Below, one piece after another: positions 1-6,512 of a stretch of DNA of 7,015 nt (positions are counted from its first letter, which is position 1; every line of letters begins with the position of its first letter). The notes beneath the pieces were generated by a model. It was not told the DNA's origin and searched no databases. It saw only the letters and a list, made by a program, of their open reading frames with translations. Source of the DNA: Alistipes sp. (lineage in GTDB: Bacteria > Bacteroidota > Bacteroidia > Bacteroidales > Rikenellaceae); the NCBI GenBank assembly GCA_017501025.1, contig JAFVXS010000249.1, positions 1 to 7,015 on the forward strand. Reading direction: 5' to 3'. The position numbers and the translations under genes are program-made.

Positions 1-833
1 AGGTCGTATTGGGCTTTATCGAGGTCGCTTTGGGATTCAAATTCCTCAGTACGGCAGACCAAGTTTACCATTGGCAACTACTTGACCGTGAGGTATATCT
101 TGCAATTTGGATTGTGGTATTCTCGCTGCTGGGACTCTATCTGCTCGGCAAGTTGCGTTTTGCACACGACAGCGAAGTAACGCACGTCAGCGTAACACGT
201 CTTTCGTTGGCTATTGTAGTATTCTCGTTCGTCGTCTATCTCATACCGGGAATGTTTGGCGCTCCGCTCAAAGCATTGTCGGGATATCTGCCACCTCTCT
301 CGTCACAGGATTTCGTTCTGGGAGGAAATAGCACTGCTGTATCTGCAAACAGCACATCGGCAGAGAGCGTAAAATATGGCGAGGTACTGCACCTACCACA
401 CGGCTTGCAGGGATTTTTCGATTTGGAGGAGGCAGAGGTCTATGCACGCAAAGTCAATAAGCCTATATTTATCGACTTTACGGGTCACGGTTGCGTAAAT
501 TGCCGCGAAATGGAGGCTCGCGTATGGTCGGATGCCGGTGTTCAGCAGATTCTCCGCGACGAGTATGTTATCGTTGCCCTCTATACGGACGATAAGATGG
601 TGTTGCCGGAGAGCGAGTGGGTTACAACCGACAGTGGCAAAGTATTGAAGAGTTTAGGAAAAATCAATTCGCACTACGCATTGACACGTTTCGGCGTAAA
701 TGCCCAACCATACTACATCCTACAAGGTCGTGACGGCAATCTACTTGCAGCTCCTCGCGGATACGATTTGGATGTCGAGGGTTTCAAAAAGTTCCTAAAC
801 GAAGGTGTTGCCGCATATCGCAATAGTTTGTAA
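1..833 (+). CDS. DsbD-like transmembrane thiol:disulfide reductase, C-terminal part (5' end outside window)
   Basis: This is the C-terminal part of a DsbD/ScsB-type protein, which carries electrons from cytoplasmic thioredoxin across the inner membrane to periplasmic thiol proteins. The frame is open from base 3 with no real start, so the gene begins upstream. Numbering from the TTG at base 9, residues 1-18 (GFIEVALGFKFLS) match the conserved 'E..lALKFLS' segment of the family's membrane domain. Two more hydrophobic helices follow at about 28-50 and 64-86, then a linker. A thioredoxin-like domain runs from about 130 to the end. It has the redox motif C162-V-N-C165 in the context FTGHGCVNCRE, and the cis-proline segment NAQPYY (P234). 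The segments LPESEWV and PRGYDLD are typical of the Bacteroidota form. Both cysteines are present, so the domain looks functional. The gene ends at TAA 831-833 and is followed by a terminator. The family call is firm; the exact physiological substrate is not visible. Confidence 0.9.
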   Translation, partial: VVLGFIEVALGFKFLSTADQVYHWQLLDREVYLAIWIVVFSLLGLYLLGKLRFAHDSEVTHVSVTRLSLAIVVFSFVVYLIPGMFGAPLKALSGYLPPLSSQDFVLGGNSTAVSANSTSAESVKYGEVLHLPHGLQGFFDLEEAEVYARKVNKPIFIDFTGHGCVNCREMEARVWSDAGVQQILRDEYVIVALYTDDKMVLPESEWVTTDSGKVLKSLGKINSHYALTRFGVNAQPYYILQGRDGNLLAAPRGYDLDVEGFKKFLNEGVAAYRNSL

Positions 834-856
834 CACATAAACTCGCATAACAAAAA

Positions 857-895
857 GGGGATGACTAAAAGTAAATTAGTCGTCCCCATTTTGTT
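857..895. terminator. Bidirectional intrinsic terminator between convergent genes
   Basis: A 12-bp stem (arms GGGGATGACTAA at 857-868 and TTAGTCGTCCCC at 876-887, one G-U wobble on the plus-strand RNA) closes a 7-base loop. On the plus strand it is followed by ATTTTGTT, a U-rich tail, 24 bp after the dsbD-like stop codon. The five A's at 852-856 give a U5 tail on the minus-strand RNA. The same hairpin can therefore end transcription of the minus-strand pair, whose last stop is at 924. The position between two converging genes fits this dual role. Confidence 0.88.
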
Positions 896-923
896 AGGGC
901 GTGCATAACGACAAAATAGACTT

Positions 924-1220
924 TTATTCCACCCCTTTTCGTCGCATAAAGCACTCTATGATGCCTACCACCCAGCCATACCCTCGCCGCAAGGTTGAAA
1001 CCGATTCGGAGAAGGTGTGCAAATCGTCCGACATAGCCGCAAACCACTCTTTAAGACGGAAGCGATAGAGCAGATATGCCGCCAATACCGAAATCAGCGA
1101 TAACACCAGACAGGGTATTATAATCGTTCCGAACACCTCTTCCAGCCACACAATCAACGCCACTGCCGCCAACACAAAAGCCAACACCGCGAGGGCTACC
1201 ATTGTGATAAACGCCACCAT
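924..1220 (-). CDS. Small two-helix membrane protein, possibly holin-like (DUF1469-type)
   Basis: A 98-residue protein starting at ATG 1220-1218 and ending at TAA 926-924. The first half is a membrane hairpin: helix 1 about residues 4-26 (alanine/valine/leucine rich), a short turn with EEVFG, and helix 2 about 30-52. A charged cytosolic-looking tail follows, with RFRLKEWF and then RRG/RRK basic patches near the C-terminus. The two-helix plan and pairing with a YtxH-like gene resemble small proteins annotated as 'phage holin family' (DUF1469) in Bacteroidota. I see no diagnostic motif, however, so the family is a guess. It lies 15 bp downstream of the YtxH-like gene on the same strand, with a purine-rich AAGAGAG just before the ATG, so the two are very likely one operon. 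A role in envelope or stress physiology is inferred from context only. Confidence 0.75.
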   Translation of the reverse strand: MVAFITMVALAVLAFVLAAVALIVWLEEVFGTIIIPCLVLSLISVLAAYLLYRFRLKEWFAAMSDDLHTFSESVSTLRRGYGWVVGIIECFMRRKGVE

Positions 1221-1235
1221 CTCTCTTACGTTTTG

Positions 1236-1436
1236 CTATTTGGAGTGAGGCATATCGTAGATATTATGCCCCATTTCGGAACACTTCTTACTCATCTTCG
1301 ACAACTCGTCATTGACAAACTCACGAATAGACTCACGCATAGCGCTACCCGACTTTGGCGTCACAAGCATTGCGACCGCCGCACCTACAACCGCTCCACC
1401 CAGAAGCGAGAAGAGACATAATCCATAATTTTTCAT
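1236..1436 (-). CDS. YtxH-like small membrane protein
   Basis: A 66-residue protein from ATG 1436-1434 to TAG 1238-1236. A GTG three codons upstream (1445-1443) is possible, but the ATG gives the usual start MKNYG. Residues 5-25 form one glycine/alanine-rich hydrophobic helix with a GG(x)3G(x)A pattern, followed at once by TPKSG and MRE. This matches the YtxH family signature: an N-terminal anchor, then '(A/T)P.sG...R'. The remaining 35 residues are charged and probably helical. YtxH proteins are general-stress-associated in Bacillus, and their molecular function is not known. It is first in a two-gene minus-strand operon and has no clear Shine-Dalgarno sequence, only an A-rich leader. The family call is good; the function is open. 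Confidence 0.8.
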   Translation of the reverse strand: MKNYGLCLFSLLGGAVVGAAVAMLVTPKSGSAMRESIREFVNDELSKMSKKCSEMGHNIYDMPHSK

Positions 1437-1484
1437 AACATACACTTTTTTAGAACTTCAACCCTCACTGTTGCAAATCGCAAG

Positions 1485-1514
1485 CCAAACTACCACCAAG
1501 CAGCATTTATGCAA
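1485..1514 (-). promoter_or_regulatory. Candidate Bacteroidota promoter for the YtxH-like operon
   Basis: On the minus strand a TTG (plus positions 1512-1514) lies 19 bp before TAGTTTGG (plus positions 1485-1492). This is close to the Bacteroidota primary-sigma pattern of a -33 TTTG and a -7 TAnnTTTG spaced by about 19-21 bp. The -7 box has one mismatch and only three bases of the -33 box are present. It would give a leader of roughly 40 bases before the ATG at 1436. This is weak evidence from pattern matching alone. Confidence 0.3.
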
Positions 1515-1534
1515 CGAGTTTATTTTTTCGGACG

Positions 1535-1557
1535 TTTTCTATGAAAATCATAGAAAA
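1535..1557. repeat. Perfect 10-bp inverted repeat upstream of the helicase gene
   Basis: The arms TTTTCTATGA (1535-1544) and TCATAGAAAA (1548-1557) are perfect inverted complements around AAA. The repeat ends 5 bp before the candidate -7 box of the helicase gene and 38 bp before its ATG, a typical place for an operator. No T-run follows on either strand, so it does not look like an intrinsic terminator. It is A/T-rich, so chance occurrence is possible. A related repeat lies at 4750-4769. Confidence 0.55.
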
Positions 1558-1562
1558 AAGAG

Positions 1563-1570
1563 TAACTTTA
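1563..1570 (+). promoter_or_regulatory. Candidate -7 box for the helicase-nuclease gene
   Basis: TAACTTTA differs by one base from the Bacteroidota -7 consensus TAnnTTTG. It sits 25 bp before the ATG at 1596, leaving a short leader. No good -33 TTTG is found at 19-21 bp upstream; that space is taken by the inverted repeat. Weak call. Confidence 0.25.
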
Positions 1571-1595
1571 CGCAGAAAAACTGTCGAACTAATCA

Positions 1596-4500
1596 ATGAG
1601 CAAACCACGAGCCCATATCATCACCGCAAGTGCAGGTGCAGGTAAGACCTACCAACTCGCCTACAAATACATCTACGATGCATTGTGCGACCGTCCCATT
1701 GAGGGCAAACCGTTCCGTCCCGATGCATTCGAGCATACGCTTGCCGTAACCTTTACCAATAAGGCTACGCAGGAGATGAAAAATCGTATTTTGAAGCGAT
1801 TGAACGAACTTGCCACCAACCAAGATTGTCCATATACAAAGCGATTGGTACACGACCTCGGCATCAGCGAAACGATGGTACGACAGCGTGCCGCAGAGGT
1901 GCGAAGTGCCATTCTGCATAACTATTCAAGGTTTGCAATTATGACCAACGACACCTTCTTCCAGCGGATAATGCGTTCGCTTGTTCGAGAGATAGGTGCC
2001 GAGCCAAACTACGCTATCGAGTTGGATCCGACATCCATAATTTCACGCAGTGCCGATGCAATGATTGCAGAGATTGACTCCGAAGAGAACGGCGAACTGC
2101 AACAATGGATGCACAAAATCATTGAGCAGAATATCGAGAAGGGCAATAAATGGGATATCCGCAACGAGATTTTACGACTGCAAAGTGAGTTGTTCAAAGA
2201 GCAGGGAGATACAATGACAAAAATTTCGTCAAAAGCGGAGTTGGAACAACTTGTCGGCCCACAAATCAAAGCGAGCGAAGAGCTTGTAGAGCAGATGCAG
2301 AAGATAGCTGCCGAGGTTGTTGATGAGATTACAAGACGAGATTATCTGCAACATTTCAAAGGCAAGAGTCGAGGTTTTATCAACTACTTCTGGAAGGTTG
2401 CAGCAGGTGACAACGAGCCTATGAGCAACACTACCCGTTATCATTTGAACAACGATGTTGAAGAGTGGTGCGGCTCAAAAAAGATGCCTGCGGACTTTAT
2501 CGAATTTGCCACCGAACTGCAAAAAAAACTCCAATCTCTTGCTCCATATTGCCATATTAAGTCTATAACCAATCTGTTGAGACAGAACTACCATAGTTTT
2601 GCCTTGATGAATGACCTGCACGACAAGGCGTTGGAGATTTGTCGAGAAGAGAATCTGCGACTGATATCCGAAACGAAGCAGACAATTGGTGATTTTATTG
2701 CCGATAGCGATGTGCCGTTCATATACGAAAAGATGGGCAACACGTTCGAGCGATTTATGATTGACGAGTTTCAGGATACCTCGCTGCGTGAATGGAAGAA
2801 CTTCCTACCATTGCTACGCAACGCAATGGCTCAAAGCATCGACATCTCGACACTGCTTGTAGGCGATATCAAACAGTCGATATATCGTTGGCGAGGCAGC
2901 GATTGGAATATTCTCGGTCATATTGCACCGGAAGATATCAAAAAGAGTGGCACAAGTTATCATCACGAAACACTCACCGGCAACTACCGCAGTCTGCCAA
3001 AGATAGTAGATTTCAACAACCAACTCTTTTCAGCAGTCGTAAAGGATGAAAACACTCGACTCAACGCCTTTATCGAAGAGGCAAAAAGCAGTGGAGCCCT
3101 GACAGACGAGCAGTATAACAACCTCCATAATGCGTTAGCAAATGCCTATCAAGACCATACACAGATATCGGAACGCGAATGTAAAAACGAAGGTTATGTC
3201 TGCATCACAGCACACGACAAGAGTAGTGCCCCCGATATTGTAGGGTGCATACATCAGGCAATCGACCGAGGTTACCGACCTTGCGATATTGCCATATTGA
3301 TTCGTGTTAAGAGGGAGGCATATCGTGTAGCAGACACACTGCTCGCTGCAAATCAGGAGGTCGAAGACGAGCGTTACAAGTTCGATATTATGACCGAGGA
3401 GGCACTGTTGATAGCAAACTCGCCCGCCGTGCGATTTATAACAGCCGTAATGCGATTAGCCACAGATTCGACTTTGACAATCGAACGAGCAATATACAAC
3501 CATACACTCTATGGCGACTTTATGCACAGAGAGAGCGATAGCGACCGACAACTATTCGAGAAGTTGCAAAGTTGTTCGGCGGAGGAGGCTTTCGAGGAGA
3601 TTTTAATGCGATATGGCAATCTGTTCACGTCGCAGATAGTATATATCGAGGCTCTGCACGAGGCAATCGTCCAATTTGCAGCCAACAAGAGTAGTGATTT
3701 GCACTCATTCCTGAAATGGTGGAACGACCACTCATCCTCGCTCTCGGTAGTAAGCGACCGCAACGAGCGTTCAGTAGAGATTATGACCATTCACAAAGCA
3801 AAAGGTTTGGAGAAGAAGGTTATAATCATCCCATTCTGCGATTGGTCATTGGATCCAAAAGCAGGCTCGACGATTTGGGCTCAACCATCAGCAGATTCCG
3901 AACTTGCAGAGCTTGGTTACTACCCTATCAACTTCTCCAAACAGATATGCGAAACCCCTTTTGCAAACGCATACTACACCGAGACGGTATATAATCATAT
4001 CGAGAGTCTTAATCTGCTCTATGTGGCACTGACACGAGCAGCCGAAGAGTTGCATATATTCCTCAAAATACCATCAATCAAGGAGGATAATATGCCATAC
4101 AAAACCGTAAACTCAATGCTCTACCACTCTCCGTTGTTCCACTTCCCAAAAGAGAAGAGCGACGTTGAGACACTGCTCTACACTTACGGTACAGCCTCGG
4201 GCGTAGAGCCATTCGAGGAGGAGAAGTCGGATGTTCAGACTGTGCATCTGACATCGTATGCAAGTTCGCCTATTCAGCCAAGACTTGCAACGCAGAGTTC
4301 ACGATACGCAGAGGAGAATGTGCAGCTATCGCCTCGCGACAAAGGCATCCTGCTACATCAGGCAATGGAGCATAGTCAGAGTGCCGACGATATCATCAAG
4401 GCACTAAATCTGGCGGCACTCAACGGTATAATATCGAGCGACGAACACCATACAATCGTAGCAAATGTTCAGAAGTTGCTGTCGCAAGCACCCGTTTGCG

Positions 4501-4760
4501 AATGGTTCGACGGTTCGTGGCAGATTGTTCGCAACGAACAGAGTATTATCGACCCTGCATTGGGCATAAAGCGTCCCGACCGAGTGATGATTAACGGCAA
4601 ACGTGCTTTGGTAATCGATTACAAGTTCGGAAAGGCACAGACCTCGCACCGTACACAAATTGCCGAATATGGGGAGCTGCTCCGCAAGATGGGCTACGAG
4701 GATATTCGCGGATATATTTGGTATGTGCGTGATGGCAAAATCGACGAGGTTTCCATATAA
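1596..4760 (+). CDS. UvrD-family helicase with C-terminal RecB-type nuclease (AddA/RecB-like)
   Basis: A 1,054-residue superfamily 1A helicase-nuclease, the kind that unwinds and resects DNA double-strand breaks for recombination. Helicase motifs occur in order: Walker A ASAGAGKT (11-18); motif Ia VTFTNKA (51-57); TNDTFFQRI (117-125); Walker B DEFQDT (390-395); GDIKQSIYRWRG (423-434); GNYRS (462-466); TIHKAKGLE (731-739); and YVALTRA (809-815). The C-terminal nuclease has the RecB-family set: H921 in GILLHQAME, D995 in RPDR, D1008 and K1010 in IDYK, then Q1021 and Y1025. Both activities therefore look intact. The length is normal for Bacteroidota members and shorter than Bacillus AddA (about 1,230). 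ATG 1596 is used because Walker A starts only 10 residues in, as in the family. No Shine-Dalgarno sequence is seen. The usual AddB-like partner is not next to it in this window. The minus-strand operon diverges upstream, and an ABC exporter gene follows 47 bp after the stop. Confidence 0.95.
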   Translation: MSKPRAHIITASAGAGKTYQLAYKYIYDALCDRPIEGKPFRPDAFEHTLAVTFTNKATQEMKNRILKRLNELATNQDCPYTKRLVHDLGISETMVRQRAAEVRSAILHNYSRFAIMTNDTFFQRIMRSLVREIGAEPNYAIELDPTSIISRSADAMIAEIDSEENGELQQWMHKIIEQNIEKGNKWDIRNEILRLQSELFKEQGDTMTKISSKAELEQLVGPQIKASEELVEQMQKIAAEVVDEITRRDYLQHFKGKSRGFINYFWKVAAGDNEPMSNTTRYHLNNDVEEWCGSKKMPADFIEFATELQKKLQSLAPYCHIKSITNLLRQNYHSFALMNDLHDKALEICREENLRLISETKQTIGDFIADSDVPFIYEKMGNTFERFMIDEFQDTSLREWKNFLPLLRNAMAQSIDISTLLVGDIKQSIYRWRGSDWNILGHIAPEDIKKSGTSYHHETLTGNYRSLPKIVDFNNQLFSAVVKDENTRLNAFIEEAKSSGALTDEQYNNLHNALANAYQDHTQISERECKNEGYVCITAHDKSSAPDIVGCIHQAIDRGYRPCDIAILIRVKREAYRVADTLLAANQEVEDERYKFDIMTEEALLIANSPAVRFITAVMRLATDSTLTIERAIYNHTLYGDFMHRESDSDRQLFEKLQSCSAEEAFEEILMRYGNLFTSQIVYIEALHEAIVQFAANKSSDLHSFLKWWNDHSSSLSVVSDRNERSVEIMTIHKAKGLEKKVIIIPFCDWSLDPKAGSTIWAQPSADSELAELGYYPINFSKQICETPFANAYYTETVYNHIESLNLLYVALTRAAEELHIFLKIPSIKEDNMPYKTVNSMLYHSPLFHFPKEKSDVETLLYTYGTASGVEPFEEEKSDVQTVHLTSYASSPIQPRLATQSSRYAEENVQLSPRDKGILLHQAMEHSQSADDIIKALNLAALNGIISSDEHHTIVANVQKLLSQAPVCEWFDGSWQIVRNEQSIIDPALGIKRPDRVMINGKRALVIDYKFGKAQTSHRTQIAEYGELLRKMGYEDIRGYIWYVRDGKIDEVSI

Positions 4761-4769
4761 CTATGGAAA
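4750..4769. repeat. 8-bp inverted repeat over the helicase stop codon
   Basis: The arms TTTCCATA (4750-4757) and TATGGAAA (4762-4769) are perfect complements around the loop TAAC, which contains the helicase TAA stop. The right arm covers the ATG of a micro-ORF. The sequence after it (AAGGAGTATTTG) is not T-rich, so it is a poor intrinsic terminator. Its arms match the inner parts of the 1535-1557 repeat at 6 of 8 positions (shared pattern TTTCYATR / YATRGAAA). Confidence 0.5.
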
Positions 4770-4798
4770 AAGGAGTATTTGTGAAAAAATTTTACTAA
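4763..4798 (+). other. In-frame 11-codon micro-ORF ahead of the ABC exporter
   Basis: ATG 4763 begins two bases after the helicase stop and encodes MEKGVFVKKFY before TAA 4796-4798. It is in the same frame as the exporter, whose GTG follows 9 bases after this TAA. Inside it, AAAAAGGAG precedes an in-frame GTG (4781) by five bases, an unusually good Shine-Dalgarno-like match for this phylum. It may be a translational-coupling leader, a remnant of a longer exporter N-terminus cut by a stop codon, or chance. Nothing shows that it is translated. Confidence 0.3.
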
Positions 4799-4807
4799 TT
4801 TCGCAAC

Positions 4808-6502
4808 GTGAATAGCACTGTTTTATCGATAATTCCGCGTCAATTTCGCAGAAGAGGTGTATGGGTTACATTTACCATACTGCTGCGAGCCCTGCTGAAC
4901 TTTGTTGGTTTGGCGGCACTCCTGCCTATACTCTATCTGATACTCGACACCGACAGCATACACTCGAACGAATATCTCTCCGTGCTGTATGCCAAAGGCG
5001 GATTTGAGAGCGATACGGCATTTGTCGCCGCCATTGCTGGTATCGTTGTGGCGTTTATCGTTCTGAAATCGATAATCAACCTGCTGCTATACCGCACCGA
5101 GCGTGACTACATCTACGCTCTCTATCGCTATCTGTCGCGTAATCTCTATATCGACTACTTCAACCGAGGACTTTCGTATATCAAGCGTTCAAACTCGGCA
5201 GTGTTGTCACGCAATGTTAATGTCGTATGCTATACATTCGTGGCAGGAGTTTTGCGACCTATGGCGACCATTTTTAGCGAGGCTATGCTCTTCGTGATGC
5301 TCTTCGGCTCGATTGCCATTTACAGCCCTACGGCAGCTCTGCTCACGCTAGCGGTATTTATGCCTGCCGTTGCACTCTATTTTGTCCTAATCAGACAACG
5401 TGCCAACCGCTATGGCGATATCGAAAACGAGGCACAACGCCGCAAATACCGTGATGTGGTCGAGACCTATCGTGGTTATGCGGATATAGAGTTGAGCAAC
5501 GCCTTCAATCAGATGGTTACGTCGTTCGACCGCAATATTGACACCATAGTAACTGTTGGTGCCAAAAATGCAACCATAGCGACCCTGCCACAGATTTTTA
5601 CCGAGATTGGTCTTGCCTGCGGAATGGCTCTGCTCGTAGTTTTGAGTTGTGCCTTCCAAAGCAACGACATAAAGATTTTGTTCGGAATATTTGCTGTTGC
5701 CGCACTGCGACTGCTTCCATCTATTCGTGCAATAATGGGAGCTTGGACTTCGCTACGATACAACCGCTACACAATCGATATAATTCGTGAAGCGGATATA
5801 AATCAGCCTAAATCGTGTGCAGAGGAGTGTCACGACAAGTTGCCGTTTGCCGATTGTATCGAAATCGACAATCTCTCGTTCCGTTTCGACGACAGCGACA
5901 ACGACACTCTGCACAATCTGTCATTCACAATTCGTCGTGGCGAAAAGGTGGGCATAAATGGTCGTTCGGGCGTGGGTAAAACCACCTTGTTCAACCTCCT
6001 GCTCGGCTTCTACGCTCCAACATCGGGTACGATAAAGATTGACGGAGTGGAACTTACGGCAGAGAATCGACGACAGTGGCAAAACTCTATCGGCTATGTC
6101 TCGCAGAGCGTATTTCTGACCGACAACACCCTCTTGGCAAACATCGCCCTCGGTATTGACGAGAAGAGTGTCGATATGGCCCGCATAGAGCACGCCATAG
6201 AGGTTGCCGAGTTGGGTGAGTTTGTAAAAGCCTTGCCAAAGGGTATCCACAGCCGCATTGGTGAGTGTGGAGCACTCCTTTCGGGCGGACAACGCCAACG
6301 TATCGGAATTGCCCGTGCAATATACAAGGGTGCCGATGTGTTATTCTTCGACGAAGCAACATCATCGCTCGACAACGCAACCGAACAGAGTATCAACTCC
6401 TCGATTGAAGCACTCTCGAAGAGCGACTCTCAACTGACTATCGTGGTAATTGCCCACCGCGAGAGTTCGTTGGCATATTGTGATAAAGTAATTACGTTAT
6501 AA
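4808..6502 (+). CDS. ABC exporter, fused membrane and ATPase domains
   Basis: A 564-residue half-transporter of the ABCB/MsbA-McjD-PglK type, an inner-membrane ATP-driven exporter that acts as a dimer. Hydrophobic segments lie at about residues 20-46, 71-95, 153-172, 174-195, 263-283 and 286-308, the six helices expected. The ATPase domain begins near 350. It has Walker A GRSGVGKT (385-392), Q-loop Q433, signature LSGGQRQR (491-498), Walker B VLFFDEA (511-517, catalytic E516), D-loop SSLD and H-loop H550. All catalytic residues are present. There is no N-terminal C39 peptidase domain, so it does not itself cleave a leader peptide. The start is GTG 4808, the only usable in-frame start before the first helix; the first internal Met is at 152. 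The protein stops at VITL, just where relatives continue with a short Gly-rich tail. The HPr-kinase-like gene follows after 10 bp. The substrate is unknown; a modified peptide or a lipid-linked sugar would both fit the fold. Confidence 0.92.
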   Translation: MNSTVLSIIPRQFRRRGVWVTFTILLRALLNFVGLAALLPILYLILDTDSIHSNEYLSVLYAKGGFESDTAFVAAIAGIVVAFIVLKSIINLLLYRTERDYIYALYRYLSRNLYIDYFNRGLSYIKRSNSAVLSRNVNVVCYTFVAGVLRPMATIFSEAMLFVMLFGSIAIYSPTAALLTLAVFMPAVALYFVLIRQRANRYGDIENEAQRRKYRDVVETYRGYADIELSNAFNQMVTSFDRNIDTIVTVGAKNATIATLPQIFTEIGLACGMALLVVLSCAFQSNDIKILFGIFAVAALRLLPSIRAIMGAWTSLRYNRYTIDIIREADINQPKSCAEECHDKLPFADCIEIDNLSFRFDDSDNDTLHNLSFTIRRGEKVGINGRSGVGKTTLFNLLLGFYAPTSGTIKIDGVELTAENRRQWQNSIGYVSQSVFLTDNTLLANIALGIDEKSVDMARIEHAIEVAELGEFVKALPKGIHSRIGECGALLSGGQRQRIGIARAIYKGADVLFFDEATSSLDNATEQSINSSIEALSKSDSQLTIVVIAHRESSLAYCDKVITL

Positions 6503-6512
6503 AGATATTTTT

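Noticed and set aside
865..1047. Open frame of 60 codons on the minus strand overlapping the terminator and the end of the membrane-protein gene
   Set aside because: It overlaps the real gene at 924-1220 in another frame, runs through the terminator hairpin and has no recognisable composition or motif.
1233..1421. Plus-strand 62-codon frame opposite the YtxH-like gene
   Set aside because: It is antisense to a gene with a clear family signature; its translation is rich in Arg, Thr and His with no domain-like pattern.
1437..1445. GTG start three codons upstream for the YtxH-like protein
   Set aside because: The ATG at 1436 gives the family-typical start directly before the hydrophobic helix, and nothing favours the GTG.
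1593..1919. Minus-strand 108-codon frame opposite the helicase N-terminus
   Set aside because: It lies fully opposite the Walker A and motif Ia region of the helicase and is best explained as a shadow of that coding sequence.
4750..4793. Inverted repeat plus TTTT at 4790-4793 as an intrinsic terminator after the helicase gene
   Set aside because: The stem is A/T-rich and the T-run begins about 20 bases after it, too far for standard intrinsic termination.
4778..4803. TTTG (4778-4781) and TAATTTCG (4796-4803) as a Bacteroidota promoter for the exporter gene
   Set aside because: The gap is 14 bp instead of about 19-21, the -7 box has a mismatch, and the transcript would be nearly leaderless at the GTG. 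Readthrough from the helicase gene is simpler.
5921..6298. Minus-strand 125-codon frame opposite the exporter ATPase domain
   Set aside because: It is antisense to Walker A through the signature motif; two further minus-strand frames overlap the same stretch, as expected from codon bias, and none shows a recognisable family.
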